This document shows, one piece after another, positions 1 through 12,523 of a stretch of 64,000 bases of DNA (position 1 is the first letter of the stretch; the number at the start of each line of letters is the position of its first letter). Made by a program: the position numbers and the translations under genes. The DNA comes from Mycolicibacter minnesotensis (GTDB lineage: Bacteria > Actinomycetota > Actinomycetes > Mycobacteriales > Mycobacteriaceae). The stretch lies in the NCBI RefSeq assembly GCF_010731755.1, contig NZ_AP022589.1:1302001-1366000 (forward strand), read 5' to 3'. Below the pieces are notes generated by a model. It had not been told where the DNA came from. It did no database searches and was given only the letters and a program-made list of their open reading frames with translations.

Positions 1-1678
1 CCTGCTCATCCGGGACGAATACATCATCGAGGAAGACCTCGTTGAACAATGCCTCGCCGGTGATCTCCCGCAGCGGCCGGATGTCGATACCCTCGGCCGC
101 CATGTCGACCAGGAAGTAAGTGATGCCCTTGTGTTTCGGAGCGTCCGGGTCCGTTCGGGCCAGGCACACACCCCACTGCGAGTCATGCGCCCGCGACGTC
201 CAGACCTTCTGGCCAGTCAGGCGCCAGCCACCATCGACCTTGACCGCCTTGGTGCGCAGCGCCGCCAGGTCAGAGCCGGCACCGGGCTCGGAGAACAGCT
301 GGCACCAGAACACCTCGCCGGACAGGGTGGCCGGGATGAACCGCTCGATCTGTTCGGGCGTGCCGTGTTCGAGAATGGTCGGTGCGGCCCACCACCCGAC
401 CACCAGGTCAGGACGCCCGATTCCGGCCGCGGCGAGTTCCTGGTCGATCACCAGCTGCTCGGCCGGTCCAGCACCGCGGCCGTAGGGAGCCGGCCAGTGC
501 GGCGCCAGCAGGCCCGATTCGGCCAGCGCCCGCTGCTGCTCGTCAGCGGGCAGTGCCGCGATGCGGGCCGCCTCCTCGGCAATCTCGGGGCGCACGTCAG
601 TGGCCGCGCCATCCGCGCCCAGATCGACCTCGAGCCGCCGACGCACTCCGTCGCGGGTCAGCGCGGCGGTGCGGCGCAGCCAACGCTCGGGCCCGCCGAG
701 CGCCTGCCCGATGCCGTAGGCCCGGCGCAAATAGAGGTGCGCGTCGTGCTCCCAGGTGATGCCGATGCCGCCGAGCACCTGAATGCAGTCCTTGGCGTTG
801 GCCTTGGCCGCGTCGATGCAGATGGCAGCCGCCACCGCGGCCGCGATCGCGAACTGCTGGCCATCGGGGTCCGATGCGGCGCGGGCCGCGTCGGCGGCCG
901 CCACCGCGGCCTGGTCTGCCCGGCACAGCATTTCGGCGCAGATGTGCTTGACGGCCTGGAAGCTGCCGATCGGTTTGCCGAACTGCTCCCGCACCTTGGC
1001 GTAGTCGACAGCGGTCTGCAGCGCCCAGCGGGCGACCCCGGTCGCCTCGGCGGCCAGCACCGTGACCACGAGATTCTCCACCCGCTGACCGGCGTCCACC
1101 CGTACCGCGGGAGCCGCCGACAGCGTCACCTTGGCCAGTGGCCGGGAGAAGTCCGTCGCCGCCAACGGCTCGACATCGACACCGTCGGCGCCGGCGTCCA
1201 CCAGCACCCAGTCGTCACCGGCAGGAAGGAGCAGCAGCCCGTCGGCGGTGGCGCCGAGGACTCGCTCGGCGGTGCCGGAGGCCTGGCCGGACGCGGAGTC
1301 GAAGCTCACCGCGACTGCGGAGGTGTCGGTGGCGACACCGGCGATGCGCTCACCGGCCGCCAGAGCCTCGGCCAGCTGCGGATCGGTGACCACCAGGGTG
1401 GCCAGCGCGGTGGTCGCCACCGGTCCGGGGACCAGGGCTTTGGCGGCCTCATCGACCATCGCGCAGAGGTCTTCGAGTCGCCCGCCGGCCCCACCGAACT
1501 CCTCGGGTACTGCGACGCCAAACAGCCCCAAGTCGGCCAGACGCGTGAAAACGGTTCGCCAGGAGTCGGTTTCGCCCAGTTCGACGGCCCGAATCGCTTC
1601 GGTGGTGCCCGCCGCGGCGGCCCAGTCGCGGACCAGCTCGCGGGCAGCGAGCTGTTCGTCGTTGATGGTCACGGACAC
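1..1678 (-). CDS. fadE34: FadE34-like acyl-CoA dehydrogenase, 3' end outside the window
   Basis: FAD-dependent acyl-CoA dehydrogenase, likely acting on CoA thioesters of cholesterol side-chain or ring fragments. The GTG start at 1678 follows GGAGA on the minus strand and gives an N-terminus beginning MSVTINDEQLAARELV. The N-terminal domain carries the usual LADLGLFGVAVPEEFGG segment. A second copy of dehydrogenase signatures (SEPGAGSD, then GQKVWTS) lies at roughly 90-200 in window coordinates, so this is a long two-domain FadE like FadE34 (about 710 residues); some 559 codons are visible. It is divergent from kstR and shares its KstR box, as in Rv3573c-Rv3574, so it should be derepressed by cholesterol metabolites. 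The family call is firm; the precise FadE number rests on synteny. Confidence 0.85.
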   Translation of the reverse strand, partial: MSVTINDEQLAARELVRDWAAAAGTTEAIRAVELGETDSWRTVFTRLADLGLFGVAVPEEFGGAGGRLEDLCAMVDEAAKALVPGPVATTALATLVVTDPQLAEALAAGERIAGVATDTSAVAVSFDSASGQASGTAERVLGATADGLLLLPAGDDWVLVDAGADGVDVEPLAATDFSRPLAKVTLSAAPAVRVDAGQRVENLVVTVLAAEATGVARWALQTAVDYAKVREQFGKPIGSFQAVKHICAEMLCRADQAAVAAADAARAASDPDGQQFAIAAAVAAAICIDAAKANAKDCIQVLGGIGITWEHDAHLYLRRAYGIGQALGGPERWLRRTAALTRDGVRRRLEVDLGADGAATDVRPEIAEEAARIAALPADEQQRALAESGLLAPHWPAPYGRGAGPAEQLVIDQELAAAGIGRPDLVVGWWAAPTILEHGTPEQIERFIPATLSGEVFWCQLFSEPGAGSDLAALRTKAVKVDGGWRLTGQKVWTSRAHDSQWGVCLARTDPDAPKHKGITYFLVDMAAEGIDIRPLREITGEALFNEVFLDDVFVPDEQ

Positions 1679-1742
1679 GCTGGTCTCCTCCGGGTCGAGA
1701 CGGCTTGAGATGAGGCGGGTCACGAACGTCCCCACCAACCAC

Positions 1743-1756
1743 TAGAACGTGTTCTA
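1743..1756. promoter_or_regulatory. KstR operator in the fadE34-kstR intergenic region
   Basis: The 14-base palindrome TAGAACGTGTTCTA matches the KstR consensus TnnAACnnGTTnTA at every fixed position. It lies 65 bases before the fadE34-like GTG and 109 bases before the kstR ATG, so one site can repress both genes. KstR is a TetR-family repressor released by 3-oxo-cholestenoyl-CoA in mycobacteria. The rest of the 186-base intergenic region shows no other clear signal. Confidence 0.9.
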
Positions 1757-1864
1757 ATAGTGCCAGCGTCAGGGCGTCAAGTCGAACCGTTATGGCTGGA
1801 CACGTTGGGTCTGGGCGATATCGGAAGTACGAGATTCAGATCGACGGAGGGAGCCGCGCAGCAC

Positions 1865-2536
1865 ATGTCGTCATCAGCTGAGGGCACCGCGGGCCGCGGA
1901 TCGTCGCACTCTCCGCGCGAGATCGTCAACGTCGCTGTGCTGACCGAATCCGACCTCGGCTCCGAAGCGCAGCGCGAACGGCGCAAGCGCATCCTGGATG
2001 CCACCCTGGCGATCGCCTCCAAGGGAGGGTATGACGCGGTGCAGATGCGCGCGGTCGCCGACCGCGCGGACGTGGCCGTGGGGACCCTGTACCGCTACTT
2101 CCCGTCTAAGGTCCACCTGTTGGTGTCGGCGATGGGTCGGGAGATCGCGCGGGTAGACACCAAGACCGACCCGGTGACCTATGCATCAACCTCCCGCCAC
2201 CAGCGCCTGAACCTGGTGGTCAACAAGCTCAATCGCGCCATGCAGCGCAACCCACTGCTCACCGAGGCCATGACTCGGGCCTACGTCTTCGCCGACGCCT
2301 CGGCAGCCGGTGAGGTCGATCATGTCCAGAAGCTCATCGACTCGATGTTCGCCGGGGCGATGAGCGATGGCGAACCGACCGAGGAGCAGTACCACATCTC
2401 GCGGGTGATCTCGGATGTGTGGCTGTCCAACCTGCTGGCCTGGCTGACTCGGCGGGCGTCGGCGAGCGACTTCAGTACGCGGCTGGATCTGGCTGTCCGC
2501 CTGCTGATCGGCGACGACGACAGCCCCAAGGTCTAG
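1865..2536 (+). CDS. kstR: TetR-family repressor KstR of cholesterol catabolism
   Basis: Transcriptional repressor of the cholesterol/steroid degradation regulon. 223 residues, with a TetR helix-turn-helix at about residues 37-85 (KRILDATLAIASKGGYDAVQ, then VGTLYRYFPSK), followed by a ligand-binding half containing AMQRNPLLTEAMTRAYVFAD, which I recognise from KstR. The ATG at 1865 was chosen because GGAGGGAG lies just upstream; an in-frame GTG at 1760 would start within a few bases of the KstR operator. The N-terminus is about 24 residues longer than my memory of the M. tuberculosis protein, whose first residues correspond to VAVLTESDLGSEAQ here, where no start codon is available. It is probably autoregulated through the site at 1743-1756. 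Confidence 0.95.
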   Translation: MSSSAEGTAGRGSSHSPREIVNVAVLTESDLGSEAQRERRKRILDATLAIASKGGYDAVQMRAVADRADVAVGTLYRYFPSKVHLLVSAMGREIARVDTKTDPVTYASTSRHQRLNLVVNKLNRAMQRNPLLTEAMTRAYVFADASAAGEVDHVQKLIDSMFAGAMSDGEPTEEQYHISRVISDVWLSNLLAWLTRRASASDFSTRLDLAVRLLIGDDDSPKV

Positions 2537-2554
2537 ACCCAGGTCTTTAGCTCG

Positions 2555-3832
2555 ATGCGCACGGGTGCCGGAGGTGCAGAACCGGTGACCGGCGTCGCGG
2601 CCGAGCCGATTCCGCGCCGTTTGGCGCATGCCCTGGACCTGCTGAATTTCACCCTGGCCGACGTTCGAGACGGGCTGGGCCCGTACCTGTCGGTGTACCT
2701 CCTGGTGACCCACCATTGGGACCAGGGGTCGATCGGTCTGGTGATGGCGATCGGCGGCATCGCCGCGGTCGTGGCACAGACCCCGGTGGGCGCGCTGGTC
2801 GACCGGACCACCGCCAAACGAGCATTGCTGGTCGTCGGTGCGCTGGCGGTCACGGCGGCGGCTTTGGCGATGCCCCTGTTCCCCGGTTTCTACAGCGTCG
2901 CGGCCCTGCAGTTGCTGACCGGCATCGCAGGCTCGGTGTTCGCACCGGCGCTGGCCGCGATCACCCTCGGCGTGGTGGGTCCGCGGATGTTCGCGCGGCG
3001 GCTCGGCCGCAATGAATCCTTCAATCACGCCGGCAATGCCGTGACGGCGGCCGCTACCGGTGCCCTGGCCTACTTCTACGGACCGATCGTGGTGTTCTGG
3101 ATGTTGGCCGCCATGGCAGCGCTGAGCGTGGTGGCCACCCTGCGGGTCCCCGAATCGGCGATCGACCACGACGTGGCCCGCGGCATGGACCACTTGGCCG
3201 GCGAAGCCCATCCGCAGCCGTCGGGATTCGCCGTGTTGCTGCGCAACCGGCACTTGCTGGTGTTCGGCGCGACGGTGATGATGTTCCATTTCGCGAATGC
3301 GGCCATGCTGCCGTTGGTCGGCCAGGAACTGGCTCTGGTCAACACCGAGGTGGGCACCGCATTGATGGCGGCGTGCATCGTGGCAGCGCAGCTGGTGATG
3401 GTTCCGGTGGCCTATCTGACGGGCTCCAAAGCCGATGTCTGGGGCCGCAAGCCGATCTTTCTGGTGGGATTCGCGGTCCTGACGATGCGCGGCCTGCTCT
3501 ACCCGGTCTGGGACAACTCCTACTGGCTGGTCGGGGTGCAGTTGCTCGACGGGGTGGGCGCCGGGATCTTTGGTGCACTGTTCCCGCTGGTGGTGCAGGA
3601 CGTCACGCATGGGACCGGCCGATTCAACGTGAGCCTGGGCGCGATCACCGCGGCCTGCGGTGTCGGTGCCGCATTGTCGAACTTCATCGCCGGGCATATC
3701 GTGCTGGCCGCGGGCTACAACGTGGCGTTCCTGGCGCTGGCCGGGGTCGCCGCGGCAGGCTTCGTGCTCTACCTGACCGCGATGCCGGAGACGGCCGGAA
3801 CCAGCGGCCGCACCGTGCCCCCGCTAGCCTGA
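2555..3832 (+). CDS. Major facilitator superfamily transporter
   Basis: Integral membrane permease of 425 residues with about 12 hydrophobic segments. The MFS signature between helices 2 and 3 is visible as GALVDRTTAKRA, and its second-half counterpart as GSKADVWGRKP near residue 290. The substrate cannot be read from the sequence. It starts 18 bases after kstR and ends 4 bases before the next gene, so co-transcription is likely. In M. tuberculosis this interval holds Rv3575c and Rv3576 instead, so the gene is an alternative occupant of the slot. No strong ribosome-binding site is visible upstream of the ATG, so the start is moderately certain. Confidence 0.8.
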   Translation: MRTGAGGAEPVTGVAAEPIPRRLAHALDLLNFTLADVRDGLGPYLSVYLLVTHHWDQGSIGLVMAIGGIAAVVAQTPVGALVDRTTAKRALLVVGALAVTAAALAMPLFPGFYSVAALQLLTGIAGSVFAPALAAITLGVVGPRMFARRLGRNESFNHAGNAVTAAATGALAYFYGPIVVFWMLAAMAALSVVATLRVPESAIDHDVARGMDHLAGEAHPQPSGFAVLLRNRHLLVFGATVMMFHFANAAMLPLVGQELALVNTEVGTALMAACIVAAQLVMVPVAYLTGSKADVWGRKPIFLVGFAVLTMRGLLYPVWDNSYWLVGVQLLDGVGAGIFGALFPLVVQDVTHGTGRFNVSLGAITAACGVGAALSNFIAGHIVLAAGYNVAFLALAGVAAAGFVLYLTAMPETAGTSGRTVPPLA

Positions 3833-3836
3833 GCGA

Positions 3837-4747
3837 ATGCGCCTCAAGCTCGGCCGCCCCGACATCGGCCGGTACGCCGACCGCTTCGACGTCGCACCCG
3901 CGCAACAAGACGCGCCGTTGTCGGTGACATGGCTGGGCGTGACCACCTTGCTGGTCGACGACGGGTCCTCGGCGCTGATGACCGACGGCTACTTCTCTCG
4001 CCCCAGCCTCGCGCGGGTGGCCTTGCGCAAGGTAGCACCGTCGGCCGCCCGTATCGATGGCTGCCTGGCTCGGGCCGGAGCTCGGCGGTTGGCCGCGGTG
4101 ATACCCCTGCACTCCCACATCGATCACGCACTGGACTCCGCGGTGGTCGCCGAGCGCACCGGGGCGGTGCTGGTGGGCGGTGAGTCGACCGCCAATGTGG
4201 GCCGGGGCCAAGGACTCCCGGAGGACCGCTTGATCGTGGCCATCCCCGGTGCACCAATCACATTGGGCGCATACGAGGTGACCCTGATCGAGTCGCGGCA
4301 CTGCCCACCGGACCGATTCCCCGGTGCCATCACCAACGCGGTGGTTCCGCCGGTCAAGGCCTCTGCCTACAAATGCGGCGAGGCGTGGTCGGCGCTGGTG
4401 TCGCATCAGAGCTCAGGACGCAACCTGCTGATCATGGGCAGTGCCGGATTCGTCCCGGGGGCGCTGGCCGGCCGCAGCGCCGACGTGGTCTATCTGGGCA
4501 TCGGCCAGCTCGGCATTCAGCCACGGCAGTATCTGATCGACTACTGGGATGAGACGGTACGCGCCGTCGGCGCTTCCACCGTCGTGCTGACCCACTGGGA
4601 CGACTTCTTTTCACCCTTGTCGAAACCGTTGCGCGCCTTGCCCTATGCCGGCGACGACCTCCACGCCACCATGCGGGTGCTCACCGAACTGGCCGAGACC
4701 GACGGCGTGGGACTGCACCTGCCCACCGTGTGGCGCCGTGAGGATCC

Positions 4748-4757
<10 letters not shown>
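3837..4757 (+). CDS. Metallo-beta-lactamase-fold hydrolase (Rv3577-like)
   Basis: Predicted metal-dependent hydrolase of 306 residues. The zinc-binding motif HSHIDH is at residues 92-97, after a TWLGVTTLLVDDG strand typical of UlaG/RomA-type MBL proteins. A second metal-ligand region is probable around ESRHCPPDR, and THWDDFF near residue 250 fits the C-terminal histidine ligand. The substrate is unknown. It overlaps the next gene by 10 bases (4748-4757), so the two are probably translated together. Order and orientation match Rv3577-Rv3578 of M. tuberculosis. Confidence 0.8.
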
Positions 4758-5994
<1,237 letters not shown>

Positions 5995-5998
<4 letters not shown>

Positions 5999-6894
5999 CT
6001 GACCTTGTAAGCCCGCGGCAGCGGCATACCCAGCTCGGCCAGCACTGCCCGCAACCGGCTCGGATAGTCGGTGATCAGGCCGTCGACCCCGGCGGCGATC
6101 TGCTGCCGCATCGCGTCGGCCTCGTTGACCGTCCACGGGATGACTCGGAGCCCAGCCGCGTGCGCTCGTCTCACGAAGGCTTCGTCCACCACCGCATAGT
6201 CCGGAGACACCACATCGGCGCCGACGGAAGCCGCCCCGAAGATCGGGTCGGGTCCCTCCTCCCACAGGGCGACCAGAGGAATAGCAGGTTCGGCGGTGCG
6301 CACCATCGACAGGGTGCGCCAGTCGAAGCTCTGGATCTCGACTGCGTCCAGCTTGCCGGCGGCGCGCACCTCCGCCAGGATCACGTCGACGAGCTGCTGC
6401 TGGTTGTCGGCATCGACCTTGGTCTCGATGTTATAGCGGACGCCGGTATGGCCGGCCAACGCGAAAACCTCAGGAAGAGTTGCGAACACATTGCCGGACA
6501 CCACTTCGGCGTCGGGAAATTCCGCAAGCAGGTGTCCACAGTCCAGCGTGCGGATCTGAGCCAGGGTGAGTTCGGCGACCCGCCTTCCCACGTAGGGGAA
6601 GGCGGGGTCGCCGGCGAACGCCGGCCCCGTGTCTGTGCACTTACGCGGCTCGATCACCGGGTCGTGCCAGACCACTGGCTGGTGGTCACGCGTGAGCACG
6701 ATATCCAATTCCAGGGTGCTGACCCCGAGCTCGATCGCCTTGGCGAAGGCGCGCAGCGATTCTTCGGTGGTCTCGCCCCGTCCACCGCGGTGGGCCTGCA
6801 GATCAAAGTCTGCAGGCAACGCATTCACCGACGACAAAGGTCCCCCTATCGCCATCGTCAACGCCGTCACCGCGACGGCGATGCCGCGAATCAC
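5995..6894 (-). CDS. Exported glycerophosphodiester phosphodiesterase
   Basis: Likely hydrolyses glycerophosphodiesters outside the cytoplasmic membrane to glycerol-3-phosphate and an alcohol. 299 residues. A signal peptide covers about residues 1-26 (hydrophobic core [13 protein letters not shown]), followed by the GDPD signatures: [12 protein letters not shown] with His35, then ELDIVLTRD and VVWHD. The frame is open further upstream to 7134, but the GTG at 6894 is the best start. It makes a GTGA overlap with the stop of the rRNA methylase gene and places the signal peptide at the N-terminus. It ends convergent with the ArsB-like gene, overlapping it by 4 bases. I do not recall this gene here in M. 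tuberculosis. Confidence 0.85.
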
Positions 6895-7832
6895 CGCCGT
6901 TGACGGGCAATCTCGGCCAACACCACCCCGGCAGCCACTGAGGCGTTGAGCGACTCGGTAGGCCCGGACATCGGGATCGACACGATACCGTCGCAGTTCT
7001 GCCGAACGAGGCGCGACAATCCCTTGCCCTCGGAGCCGACCACCAGCACCATCGGGCCCGACCCGTCCAGGTCGTCGACCATGGTGTCGCCGCCGGCGTC
7101 CAGGCCGACGATCTGCAGACCACGGTCGGCCCACGCTTTAAGCGTTTGGTTCAGATTGGGCGCCCGCGCGATCGGAACACGGGCTGCCGCACCGGCACTG
7201 GTGCGCCAGGCCACCGCTGTCACCGACGCCGAGCGGCGTTGCGGGATCACAACACCGTGTCCGCCGAACGCCGCCACCGATCGCACGATGGCGCCGAGAT
7301 TGCGCGGATCGGAGATATTGTCCAAGGCGACCAGCAGCGCCGGCGCGGCGTCCTGACGTGCGGCGGCCAGCAGATCGTCGGGATGGGCGTAGTTGTAGGG
7401 CGGGACTTGAAGTGCGATGCCCTGATGCAGACCGTTGGTGGTCATCTTGTCCAAATCGGACCGCGGGACTTCCAGGATCGGCAGCCCGGAATCAGCCGCT
7501 CGGGTTACCGATTCGGTCAGCCGCTCGTCAGCCTCAGCACCCAGCGCCACATACAGCGCCGTGGCCGGGATGCCGGCGCGCAGGCACTCCAGTACCGGGT
7601 TGCGGCCCAGTACGGTTTCGCTCTCGTCGGCCCGCTTGGTCGTCCGGTAGGCGCGCTGTTTCGCCGCGCGCTTGGCCGCCTTGGCTGCCGGGTGATACTC
7701 CCGCTGGTGCGCCGGCGGAGTCGCGCCACGGCCTTCAAGTCCACGGCGGCGCTGACCGCCGGAGCCGACCGTCGGCCCCTTCTTGGTGCCGGGCTTGCGC
7801 ACCGCACCTTTGCGTTTGGAATTTCCTGCCAT
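6891..7832 (-). CDS. rlmB: TrmH/RlmB-type 23S rRNA 2'-O-methyltransferase (Rv3579c)
   Basis: SpoU-family methyltransferase that uses S-adenosylmethionine to 2'-O-methylate 23S rRNA, most likely the RlmB position. 313 residues: a basic, low-complexity N-terminus ([18 protein letters not shown]), an L30e-like substrate-binding domain, and the knotted SPOUT domain with [32 protein letters not shown] and the final [13 protein letters not shown] motif. The ATG follows the cysS stop with no spacing, so the two are translationally coupled. The specific RNA target is inferred from family membership. Confidence 0.9.
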   Translation of the reverse strand: MAGNSKRKGAVRKPGTKKGPTVGSGGQRRRGLEGRGATPPAHQREYHPAAKAAKRAAKQRAYRTTKRADESETVLGRNPVLECLRAGIPATALYVALGAEADERLTESVTRAADSGLPILEVPRSDLDKMTTNGLHQGIALQVPPYNYAHPDDLLAAARQDAAPALLVALDNISDPRNLGAIVRSVAAFGGHGVVIPQRRSASVTAVAWRTSAGAAARVPIARAPNLNQTLKAWADRGLQIVGLDAGGDTMVDDLDGSGPMVLVVGSEGKGLSRLVRQNCDGIVSIPMSGPTESLNASVAAGVVLAEIARQRR

Positions 7833-9242
<1,410 letters not shown>

Positions 9243-9367
9243 GACGGGCCAGCTTACCGGGCGGCGAGGACGTGACCGCCACACCCGCCACCGCCGGGTG
9301 GTCGCCGGGGCTCCTGCCGACCGCCGTATCGGTGGACAGGGGGTGTGACGTGGCATATATTGCGGCA

Positions 9368-10609
9368 GTGAGTAAACGTCTGGTGGCAGCCTCAGGAGCG
9401 TTCTTGGCTGCGGTCGCATTTGTGGGTAGCGCGACCGCCTACGCCGAGGAGCCGAACAACAACCAGAACCAGGCGCAGCCGCAGCCGGCCGAGGTTATGG
9501 CGGCAACCACATACAACGAGCCGACTGCCAACCCGAACCACCTGGACACCGAGGCCGCCGCGCTGCCCGCCGAGCACACCCAGGCGATGCAGGACGCCCA
9601 GCAGGACGCGCAGTCCGAGCAGCAGCGCCAGCAGGCCGAGGCGCAGGCCGAGGCAGTTGCCGGCGGCGCTGCTGGCGGGATGGGCGCCAGTCAGGCCAGC
9701 GCGATGGGTAGCCAGATCGCCATGTCGCTGGCGATGATGTCGCCGATGGTCGTAATGATGGCTCCGTCGCTGATCATGCCGTTGTTGAGCATGTTCTCGA
9801 CCTCGGCCCCGAAGGCCGTGCCCACGGACGTCGAAGCTTTGGGCGCCGCCGCCACCGACCCCTTCAACACCAACGCGTTGCCCGGCTCGGCCGCGGCCAC
9901 CGACTTCTTCAACAGCGCGGACACCGGTTCAGCTGGCGACAGCCTGTTGAGCAACTCGGCCGCTGAACTGTTCAGCACGAGCTCCGCAACCGACCTGTTC
10001 GGCAGCAGCTCGGACGCCGACCTGCTCAGCAGTGCGACTATCACCGACCTGCTCAGCAGCTCGGCTGCCACCACGGAAGCCCTCGCGTTGCCCGAACTTC
10101 CGGTGGAGGCGCTCCCCGCGCCTGACCTTACGGACGCCTTCGCGACACCCGCCCTCCCGCTGGAGGCCCTCCCCACGCCTGACCTTACGGACGCCCTCGC
10201 GACGCCCGCCTTCCCCGTGGACCTCACTCCCTCCATGGATCTGCCTTTCAGCCTCGCCGACATCGACTTCTCATCGAGCGTGGACCCGGGCATTCTGGAC
10301 CCGACCCTGCTGACCGACCCCGGCTTAGAGCTCCTCGGCAGTGTTGGTTCCGGCACCGCTGATTTGGCCGCCGGCACCGCTGATTTGGCCGCCGGCAGCG
10401 CTGGTTTGGCCGCCGATGCGGCCGCTGCCGCTGCTGCTGCGGCCGCCGATGTCGCCGCCGATGCGGCAGCCCAGACCGCCGGAGACACCGCAGTCTTGGT
10501 TGCCGACGCCATCCCGGAACTCGCGGGCAGCGCTGTCGAGACCGGAGTGAAGCTCGGCACGGACCTCGGACTGTGCCTGGCCCTGCTCATCTTCGGTGGC
10601 TGCAACTAA
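9368..10609 (+). CDS. Exported, repeat-rich low-complexity protein of unknown function
   Basis: Function not recognised. 413 residues with a clear signal peptide, [18 protein letters not shown] then SATAYA|EE. Next comes an Asn/Gln/Pro-rich stretch ([13 protein letters not shown]), a Gln/Glu-rich helical stretch and a hydrophobic methionine-rich segment near residues 120-145 ([16 protein letters not shown]). It then has Ser/Asp/Leu repeats of the SATDLF type, a 19-residue tandem duplication, a TADLAAG repeat, an alanine-rich helix and a cysteine-containing hydrophobic tail ([12 protein letters not shown]). The GTG at 9368 puts the signal peptide at the N-terminus; a GTG at 9350 is possible. 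It is divergent from cysS and overlaps the ispF stop by 4 bases. Cell-wall or secreted location is inferred. Confidence 0.75.
   Translation: MSKRLVAASGAFLAAVAFVGSATAYAEEPNNNQNQAQPQPAEVMAATTYNEPTANPNHLDTEAAALPAEHTQAMQDAQQDAQSEQQRQQAEAQAEAVAGGAAGGMGASQASAMGSQIAMSLAMMSPMVVMMAPSLIMPLLSMFSTSAPKAVPTDVEALGAAATDPFNTNALPGSAAATDFFNSADTGSAGDSLLSNSAAELFSTSSATDLFGSSSDADLLSSATITDLLSSSAATTEALALPELPVEALPAPDLTDAFATPALPLEALPTPDLTDALATPAFPVDLTPSMDLPFSLADIDFSSSVDPGILDPTLLTDPGLELLGSVGSGTADLAAGTADLAAGSAGLAADAAAAAAAAAADVAADAAAQTAGDTAVLVADAIPELAGSAVETGVKLGTDLGLCLALLIFGGCN
10101..10214 (+). repeat. 57-bp direct tandem duplication inside the exported low-complexity gene
   Basis: Two adjacent 57-base units, 10101-10157 and 10158-10214, differ at only a few bases and encode the 19-residue repeats [19 protein letters not shown] and [19 protein letters not shown]. 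The unit is a multiple of three, so copy-number change would keep the frame. Confidence 0.85.
10352..10414 (+). repeat. 21-bp tandem repeat, three copies, in the same gene
   Basis: Units at 10352-10372, 10373-10393 and 10394-10414. The first two are identical, starting GGCACCGCTGATTTGGCCGC; the third differs at two bases. They encode [14 protein letters not shown] and GSAGLAA. Identical neighbours suggest recent slippage or expansion. Confidence 0.85.
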
Positions 10610-11082
10610 GCAGGCACGACAAGAGCGGTAGCCACCGCGGCAAGGCCTTCACCCCGACCGGTGAGCCCCAGTCCGTCGGTGGTGGTTGCCGATACCGAGA
10701 CCGGTGCGCCCAGCAGTTCCGACAAGAGCTGCTGGGCTTCGGCACGTCTGGGGCCCACTTTCGGCCGGTTGCCAATCACCTGCACCGCGGCGTTCCCGAC
10801 AATAAATCCGCTCGCGCCGATCAAGTCGCGCACGTGGGCCAGCATCACAGCACCGGTTACTCGTGCCCAGCGGGGCTCGTCGACGCCGAAAACCGCTCCG
10901 AGGTCCCCCAGGCCCGCCGCGGAGAGCAGCGCGTCACACAGAGCGTGTACGGCCACGTCTCCGTCGGAGTGCCCGGAGCAGCCGTCGGCGTCGGGGAACA
11001 ACAGTCCCAGTAGCCAGCAGGGCCGGCCTGCCTCGATCGGGTGTACATCGGTGCCCAGCCCCACTCGCGGCAGTGCTGTCAC
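10606..11082 (-). CDS. ispF: 2-C-methyl-D-erythritol 2,4-cyclodiphosphate synthase
   Basis: Fifth step of the MEP isoprenoid pathway: cyclises CDP-methylerythritol 2-phosphate with release of CMP. 158 residues, the family's usual size. Metal-binding DVHPIEAG and [19 protein letters not shown] are intact, and [17 protein letters not shown] closes the protein. The GTG start forms a GTGA overlap with the ispD stop, so the two enzymes are coupled. The stop codon overlaps that of the convergent exported-protein gene by 3 bases. Confidence 0.97.
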   Translation of the reverse strand: MTALPRVGLGTDVHPIEAGRPCWLLGLLFPDADGCSGHSDGDVAVHALCDALLSAAGLGDLGAVFGVDEPRWARVTGAVMLAHVRDLIGASGFIVGNAAVQVIGNRPKVGPRRAEAQQLLSELLGAPVSVSATTTDGLGLTGRGEGLAAVATALVVPA

Positions 11083-11744
11083 TGACCCACCACAGCCTTG
11101 GCCAGCACCGCATCCAACGGGGTGGTGATCTTGAAGGCCAGCGGATCGCCTTCGACGACGTGCACCTGCGCCCCGATGTGCTCGACCAATGACGAGTCAT
11201 CGGTGAACTGAACGCCTTCAGGAGCCTGCTGGTAGGCACGCAACAACAGATCTGCGGCGAAGCCCTGCGGCGTCTGCACCGCTCGCAATCCGGCGCGCTC
11301 CGGCGTGCCCAGTACCGTGCCGTTGGCGTCGACGGCCTTGATGGTGTCGGTCACCGCAACTGCCGGAACCACAGCGCGATGCCCAGCACGCAAGGCCTCG
11401 ACTACGCGGACCACTAGGCCCGGTGGCGTCAATGCGCGTGCGGCGTCATGGACTAGCACGAAGTCCGGTTCACCAGCGCTTGCCAGGGCAAGCCGGACGG
11501 ATTCGGCACGGTCAGCACCGCCGGCTACGACGGTCGCGGACTGGCCGAGAATCAGCGTGGCCTCGTCGGTGAATCCCGGCGGCACTGCCACCACCACCTG
11601 ATCGACGACGCCAGAACTTCGGAGCGTGGCTACGGCACGCTCGACCAGCGTCTGAGCACCGAGAAGAAAGAATGCCTTAGGCCGGCCGGCGCCTAGGCGC
11701 AGACCGGCGCCCGCAGCCGGAACGACGGCTACTGTGCTTGGCAC
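11079..11744 (-). CDS. ispD: 2-C-methyl-D-erythritol 4-phosphate cytidylyltransferase
   Basis: Third step of the MEP pathway, making CDP-methylerythritol. 221 residues. The nucleotide-binding loop [17 protein letters not shown] is at the N-terminus, followed by family segments [22 protein letters not shown] and [11 protein letters not shown] start at 11744, 30 bases after the carD stop. carD-ispD-ispF order is as in M. tuberculosis Rv3583c-Rv3581c, so isoprenoid supply is transcriptionally tied to carD. Confidence 0.97.
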   Translation of the reverse strand: MPSTVAVVPAAGAGLRLGAGRPKAFFLLGAQTLVERAVATLRSSGVVDQVVVAVPPGFTDEATLILGQSATVVAGGADRAESVRLALASAGEPDFVLVHDAARALTPPGLVVRVVEALRAGHRAVVPAVAVTDTIKAVDANGTVLGTPERAGLRAVQTPQGFAADLLLRAYQQAPEGVQFTDDSSLVEHIGAQVHVVEGDPLAFKITTPLDAVLAKAVVGQ

Positions 11745-11774
11745 TGAAGCTCCCGCGACTTGGCAATGCCAGCG

Positions 11775-12332
<558 letters not shown>

Positions 12333-12523
12333 TCAGGGGCACTGCAGCCACAGAAGGGGGGTTGACAGCACCTCGGAAGCGTGCTGGGTAAACGCCAACG
12401 AGAGCCTGATCAGGGCTGGTCGGCGGGGGTCCTGACGGACCCGTGGCCCTGAGCTACCGCGCCGGAATGGTTGCTACTACAGTGCATAGTCAAAAGCCGC
12501 GACAGCCGAGCAGGAGACCATAC

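Noticed and set aside
131..1708. 525-residue open frame on the plus strand opposite the fadE34-like gene
   Set aside because: Shadow of the dehydrogenase codons; the minus strand carries clear acyl-CoA dehydrogenase motifs.
2186..3697. 503-residue minus-strand frame opposite kstR and the MFS gene
   Set aside because: His/Gln/Arg-rich shadow without domains; the plus strand has two clear genes.
9368..10609. PE_PGRS or CRISPR interpretation of the repeats
   Set aside because: No PE domain and no Gly-Gly-Ala/Asn repeats; the repeats are tandem, coding and without spacers.
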